Positions 61,094 through 64,000 of a stretch of 64,000 nucleotides of DNA are shown in pieces (position 1 is the stretch's first letter; each line of letters begins with the position of its first letter). The position numbers and the translations under genes were made by a program. Source of the stretch: Pseudomonas sp. CCC3.1 (GTDB lineage: Bacteria > Pseudomonadota > Gammaproteobacteria > Pseudomonadales > Pseudomonadaceae); the NCBI RefSeq assembly GCF_034347405.1, contig NZ_CP133778.1:2046001-2110000 (forward strand), in the 5' to 3' direction. A model generated the notes under the pieces. The model was not told the DNA's origin. It saw nothing but the letters and a program-made list of their open reading frames with translations, and searched no databases.

Positions 61094-61428
61094 TCCTATC
61101 CAAACCAGTCGTTGATCATCGCATTTACACCATCGTGCCCCGCGGGATGGCTGAATTTCTCAACGCGTTCGACCAGTTGGCGATGCCTCTGCTGCTCAAG
61201 CATTTGGGCGCACCGCTGGCGTTCTACACCAGTAGCATCGGCCCGCTGAACCAGGTGGTTCATCTATGGGGTTACGACAGCCTCGACGACATGGAAAAGC
61301 GCAGCATGGCTCGCGACAGTGATCCAGATTTCGGCGCTTATCTACAGGCGACCCGTCATCTGATCGTGGCTCAGGAAACGTGCATTATCAGACCGGTGCA
61401 CTTGGCAAGCTTGGATCACTCCAAGTAA
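61090..61428 (+). CDS. NIPSNAP family protein
   Basis: A 112-residue NIPSNAP-type ferredoxin-like fold protein: VDHRIYTIVPRGMAEFLNAFDQLAMPLLLKHLG, then LNQVVHLWGYDSLDDMEKR with the usual W/Y pattern. The family is widespread in catabolic operons; some members are cofactor-free monooxygenases or binding proteins, but no activity can be assigned. Its start overlaps the flavoprotein stop (ATGA). Confidence 0.88.
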   Translation: MILSKPVVDHRIYTIVPRGMAEFLNAFDQLAMPLLLKHLGAPLAFYTSSIGPLNQVVHLWGYDSLDDMEKRSMARDSDPDFGAYLQATRHLIVAQETCIIRPVHLASLDHSK

Positions 61429-61477
61429 GTGACCTACACGATTGAGTCACCACAATAATAAGAATGAGGGACACTCG

Positions 61478-62875
61478 ATGGACCAGCAAAAAACGATTGA
61501 TGTGAGTGAGTGGATCGATACTCACCCGGTGGGTCGCTTTCAGAGATGGGTTGTATTTTTCGGTTTTCTGATCATCGCCCTTGATGGTTTTGACGTCGCC
61601 ATCATGGGCTTTATAGCACCGCAGTTAAAAGCGGAATGGGGGTTGGGGCCGCAGGCGTTGGGTCCGGTACTCAGCGCTGCGTTGATTGGGTTAGCGGGCG
61701 GTGCATTAACGGCCGGACCGCTGGCTGATCGGTATGGCCGAAGGATCGTGCTGCTATGCAGTATCGGCTTGTTTGGGGGGCTGACCATCGCTACAGCCTT
61801 CGCCTCGGATGTGCAAACCTTGGTCGCTTTGCGCTTTTTGACCGGCCTTGGTCTGGGCGCCGCTATGCCGAACGCAAGTATCCTCGTGAGTGAGTACGCA
61901 CCGGCACGCAGCCGTTCATTCTTCATCACCGTCGCTTTTTGCGGTTTCTCGTTAGGGGCAGCAGTGGGAGGTTTTGCCAGTGCCTGGATGATCCCGAATT
62001 TAGGATGGCAAAGTGTGTTGGTACTGGGCGGCGTCTTGCCGTTACTGGTGCTACCGATCCTGTATTTCAAGCTACCGGAGTCGGTGACCTTTCTGGTGTC
62101 GCAGCGTGCGGCGTCTGAACGTATTCACGCCATCATGAAGCAGCTGGCACCTGGTCTGGTGACTGCAAACATAACGTTTCTGATGCCCCAAGTGGGCAAG
62201 CCTGCGGCTGGCGCCATTGGTCTGGTGCTATCGCGGCGCTATCTGTTTGGCACGCTGATGCTCTGGGTCGGCTACATCATTGCCCTGTTTATGGTTTACC
62301 TCTTTAGCGGCTGGTTGCCGACGTTGATAAAAGAGGTCGGCCAATACAGCGTTGCTGATGCGGCTGTGGTCACCGCTATCTTTCAGGTTGGTGGTCCAGC
62401 GGGTGCCATTTTCGTGGGCTGGGCGATGGATCGTTGGGGCAAGCGTAACGTGTTGACGCTTGCATTTTTGGGCTGCGGTGTGGCGATCTTTGCCATCGGC
62501 CAGTCCACCGGTCATTTTGTTTTACTGTGTGCAGTCGCCTGTATCGTCGGCTTCGGGCTCAACGGGGTGTCCGTCGGCATGAACGCCTTGGCGGCCAGTT
62601 ATTACCCCACTCAAGCCCGCGCCACGGGCGCTAGCTGGATGAGCGGTGTCGGTCGGATAGGGGCTGTTTTGAGTGCATTCGCAGGTGCGCAGATGCTCAG
62701 TCTGGGTTGGTCGCTGGCTGAGATCTGCATGACGATGCTGATTCCGGCTGGCGTTGCCGCGTTGGCGATTTATTGCCAGTGTCGGCACGCCTCTCTATTG
62801 ACACAACCTTTGCAATCGGCCGAGAAGGTAGCTCTATCGCGAGTGCCCAGACACACAGGGGAAAAGCTGGGGTGA
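61478..62875 (+). CDS. MFS transporter, aromatic acid:H+ symporter (AAHS) family
   Basis: A 465-residue MFS protein of the PcaK/BenK type. Helix 1 contains ALDGFDVAIMGFIAPQL with the DGFD motif required in PcaK; GPLADRYGRR follows helix 2, LTGLGLGAAMPNASILVSEYAPA spans helix 4-5. The family imports benzoates, hydroxybenzoates, vanillate, phthalates and alicyclic acids. GAGGGA precedes the ATG at 61478; an upstream TTG is unlikely. It is the last gene of the unit driven from 58475 and points to an aromatic or ring-containing carboxylic acid as pathway substrate. Confidence 0.92.
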   Translation: MDQQKTIDVSEWIDTHPVGRFQRWVVFFGFLIIALDGFDVAIMGFIAPQLKAEWGLGPQALGPVLSAALIGLAGGALTAGPLADRYGRRIVLLCSIGLFGGLTIATAFASDVQTLVALRFLTGLGLGAAMPNASILVSEYAPARSRSFFITVAFCGFSLGAAVGGFASAWMIPNLGWQSVLVLGGVLPLLVLPILYFKLPESVTFLVSQRAASERIHAIMKQLAPGLVTANITFLMPQVGKPAAGAIGLVLSRRYLFGTLMLWVGYIIALFMVYLFSGWLPTLIKEVGQYSVADAAVVTAIFQVGGPAGAIFVGWAMDRWGKRNVLTLAFLGCGVAIFAIGQSTGHFVLLCAVACIVGFGLNGVSVGMNALAASYYPTQARATGASWMSGVGRIGAVLSAFAGAQMLSLGWSLAEICMTMLIPAGVAALAIYCQCRHASLLTQPLQSAEKVALSRVPRHTGEKLG

Positions 62876-62944
62876 TTACGCGGGCCGTTACAAGAATGGG
62901 TCAAGCTACCGCGCGTGTTGGCCGAGCGCGCTGCGGTTGAGCGT

Positions 62945-63832
62945 TCACTGGCGCGAGGCGTGGGCCTGCTGGCGAAACTCGCTGGGGCTGAGCTGAGTGT
63001 GTTTGCGAAAGAATCGGCTGAAGTAGCCGACATCGAGATAGCCCATGCCATGGGCTATCTGCTTAACGCTCTGGGACGAATGGGCCAACTCGCGCTTGGC
63101 TTCAAGGATCAGCCTGGCGTTCAGCAAGGTCATTGGCGTCATTCCCAACTGTTCATGACACAGGCGTCCTAGGGTTACCACGGTAATACCGAGGCGACTG
63201 GCGTAGTCATTGAGCGACAGGTGTTCGCGAAAATGCTGATTCGCCAATTCGCGAAAGGCAATGATCTGCTGGCTACGTCGATCATGATGGTGCGCAGGCA
63301 GGCCTTCGGTGTCCTCGCTCAGGCGTAGCATCTGGATCACCAGTGCGAGGAGTAATGACATGCTGCACGCAACGTGCTCCCGCCCACGGCCGTGATACTC
63401 CTCGTACAACGCTCGGTACAGCGGCATCAGCGGGTTATCGACTGGCGCCCAATGCGGTAGAGCAACGATATAGGGCTTCTGGATCTGCGGTAATAGGCGG
63501 GGGGAGAGCACCTGGATGATGTTTACCAGCGGGTGCTGGACGGCCGTAATCACATGCCCGTCGACCTGTCCGTGCCAAGCGAAGCCATGAACGATTTGTT
63601 CAGGGATAAATAGCAAGCACGGCGCCTTGACCTTGACCCACTGGTTGTCCAGTAGCACTTGGCCTTCGCCACTTTGCAGGTACAGCATCTGTAACAGCCC
63701 GTCGTGACGATGGGCGGCGATCTCCCAGTTGTAACTACCTGAGCGGTGTGAGATTGATTCGACGTGCAGGAAGTCATGCCAGACCGGCGGAGTCGACTCG
63801 CCGAACAGGACATAGTAGGGAATCGTGTTCAT
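62945..63832 (-). CDS. AraC-family regulator, HpaA/PobR-like
   Basis: A 295-residue AraC/XylS regulator. An N-terminal cupin (HRSGSYNWEIAAHRHDGLLQMLYLQSGEGQVLLD, residues about 28-62) is followed by a C-terminal double helix-turn-helix: LNDYASRLGITVVTLGRLCHEQLG and VKQIAHGMGYLDVGYFSRFFRKHTQLSPSEFRQ. The cupin motifs resemble HpaA and the AraC-type PobR that sense hydroxyphenylacetate or 4-hydroxybenzoate. It faces the AAHS gene, convergent with a 69-base gap, and probably controls this catabolic region together with the sigma-54 activator. The 168 bases after its start (63833-64000) are upstream DNA with no gene I can call. Confidence 0.9.
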   Translation of the reverse strand: MNTIPYYVLFGESTPPVWHDFLHVESISHRSGSYNWEIAAHRHDGLLQMLYLQSGEGQVLLDNQWVKVKAPCLLFIPEQIVHGFAWHGQVDGHVITAVQHPLVNIIQVLSPRLLPQIQKPYIVALPHWAPVDNPLMPLYRALYEEYHGRGREHVACSMSLLLALVIQMLRLSEDTEGLPAHHHDRRSQQIIAFRELANQHFREHLSLNDYASRLGITVVTLGRLCHEQLGMTPMTLLNARLILEAKRELAHSSQSVKQIAHGMGYLDVGYFSRFFRKHTQLSPSEFRQQAHASRQ

Positions 63833-64000
63833 TATATTTATAGTCTACGAGAGTACCTGGGCCTTACCTTAGCGAATTTTTTTGGCGTTGGCTAATGCCC
63901 CTCTTAATGGGTGTAAAAGTCTCGATAGTTGTCGGTTTTGTCCATGCTTGGGCGTGCTGTCGTACTTGTAGGCGAGGCATCACGATTCGTTTAAATGCAT

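Overview
The window looks like chromosomal DNA of a Pseudomonas, probably of the P. fluorescens group. The reasons are GC-rich coding with dense short intergenic gaps, typical Pseudomonas REP palindromes (GGGAGCGGGCTTGCCCGCGA and GTAGGAGCGAGCTTG types), a TccC-type RHS protein, and many peripheral catabolic and uptake operons. I see no rRNA, tRNA, CRISPR array, prophage or intact transposase. No stretch longer than about 300 bp lacks a gene.

Layout. (1) 72-15556, plus strand: a catabolic block. It holds an SMP-30-type lactonase, a CoA ligase with ATP-grasp domain, a flavin reductase, a fused double SDR, a small unknown protein, a PaaG-like isomerase/hydratase, a luciferase-like monooxygenase, an MFS transporter and a full CoA beta-oxidation set (hydratase, PaaH-like dehydrogenase, thioesterase, FadB-like fusion, thiolase). 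Together these fit oxidation of a cyclic alcohol to ketone, flavin-dependent oxygenation to a lactone or ester, ring opening, CoA activation and beta-oxidation. A 143-bp palindromic MITE-like element lies inside the block. (2) 15814-16728: two convergent DUF3574 paralogues. (3) 16725-26756, minus strand: an APC permease, a TonB-dependent receptor, a CUT2-type ABC importer, an internally duplicated membrane protein and a nitrilase-family hydrolase. (4) 26975-30920: a LacI regulator divergent from an MFS transporter and an amidase, with two CAAACGTTTG operators between them. (5) 31111-33822: an orphan TccC-like RHS protein bordered by REP sequences. (6) 34055-41182, minus strand: a complete ddpXABCDF-like D-Ala-D-Ala dipeptidase and dipeptide ABC operon under an RpiR regulator. 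Divergent from it are a NylB-like serine hydrolase, an outer-membrane barrel and a solitary polyamine-binding protein. (7) 45373-47027: an aldo/keto reductase and a TetR regulator. (8) 47205-63832: a second catabolic region. It has a XylR/DmpR-type sigma-54 activator, an aromatic-type aldehyde dehydrogenase, a coniferyl-alcohol-dehydrogenase-like SDR, a DUF1302-DUF1329-YCF48-MMPL envelope module, then SDR, KstD-like flavoprotein, NIPSNAP protein, AAHS-type transporter and an AraC regulator. Two good sigma-54 promoters (49171-49186 and 58475-58490) head its two transcription units.

The most exciting object is the RHS protein at 31111-33822. Its conserved TccC shell (the Tc-toxin 'cocoon') is followed by an acidic/hydrophobic segment that resembles a eukaryotic activation domain, and then by five consecutive eukaryotic-style C2H2 zinc fingers with TGEK-type linkers. 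Since TccC C-terminal domains are cargo delivered into eukaryotic cells, this reads as a candidate translocated DNA-binding, possibly transcription-modulating, effector. No immunity gene follows it, as expected for a payload aimed at eukaryotes. I know of no described Tc or RHS cargo of this kind, but I could not search. All functional assignments here rest on reading the sequence and on family knowledge.
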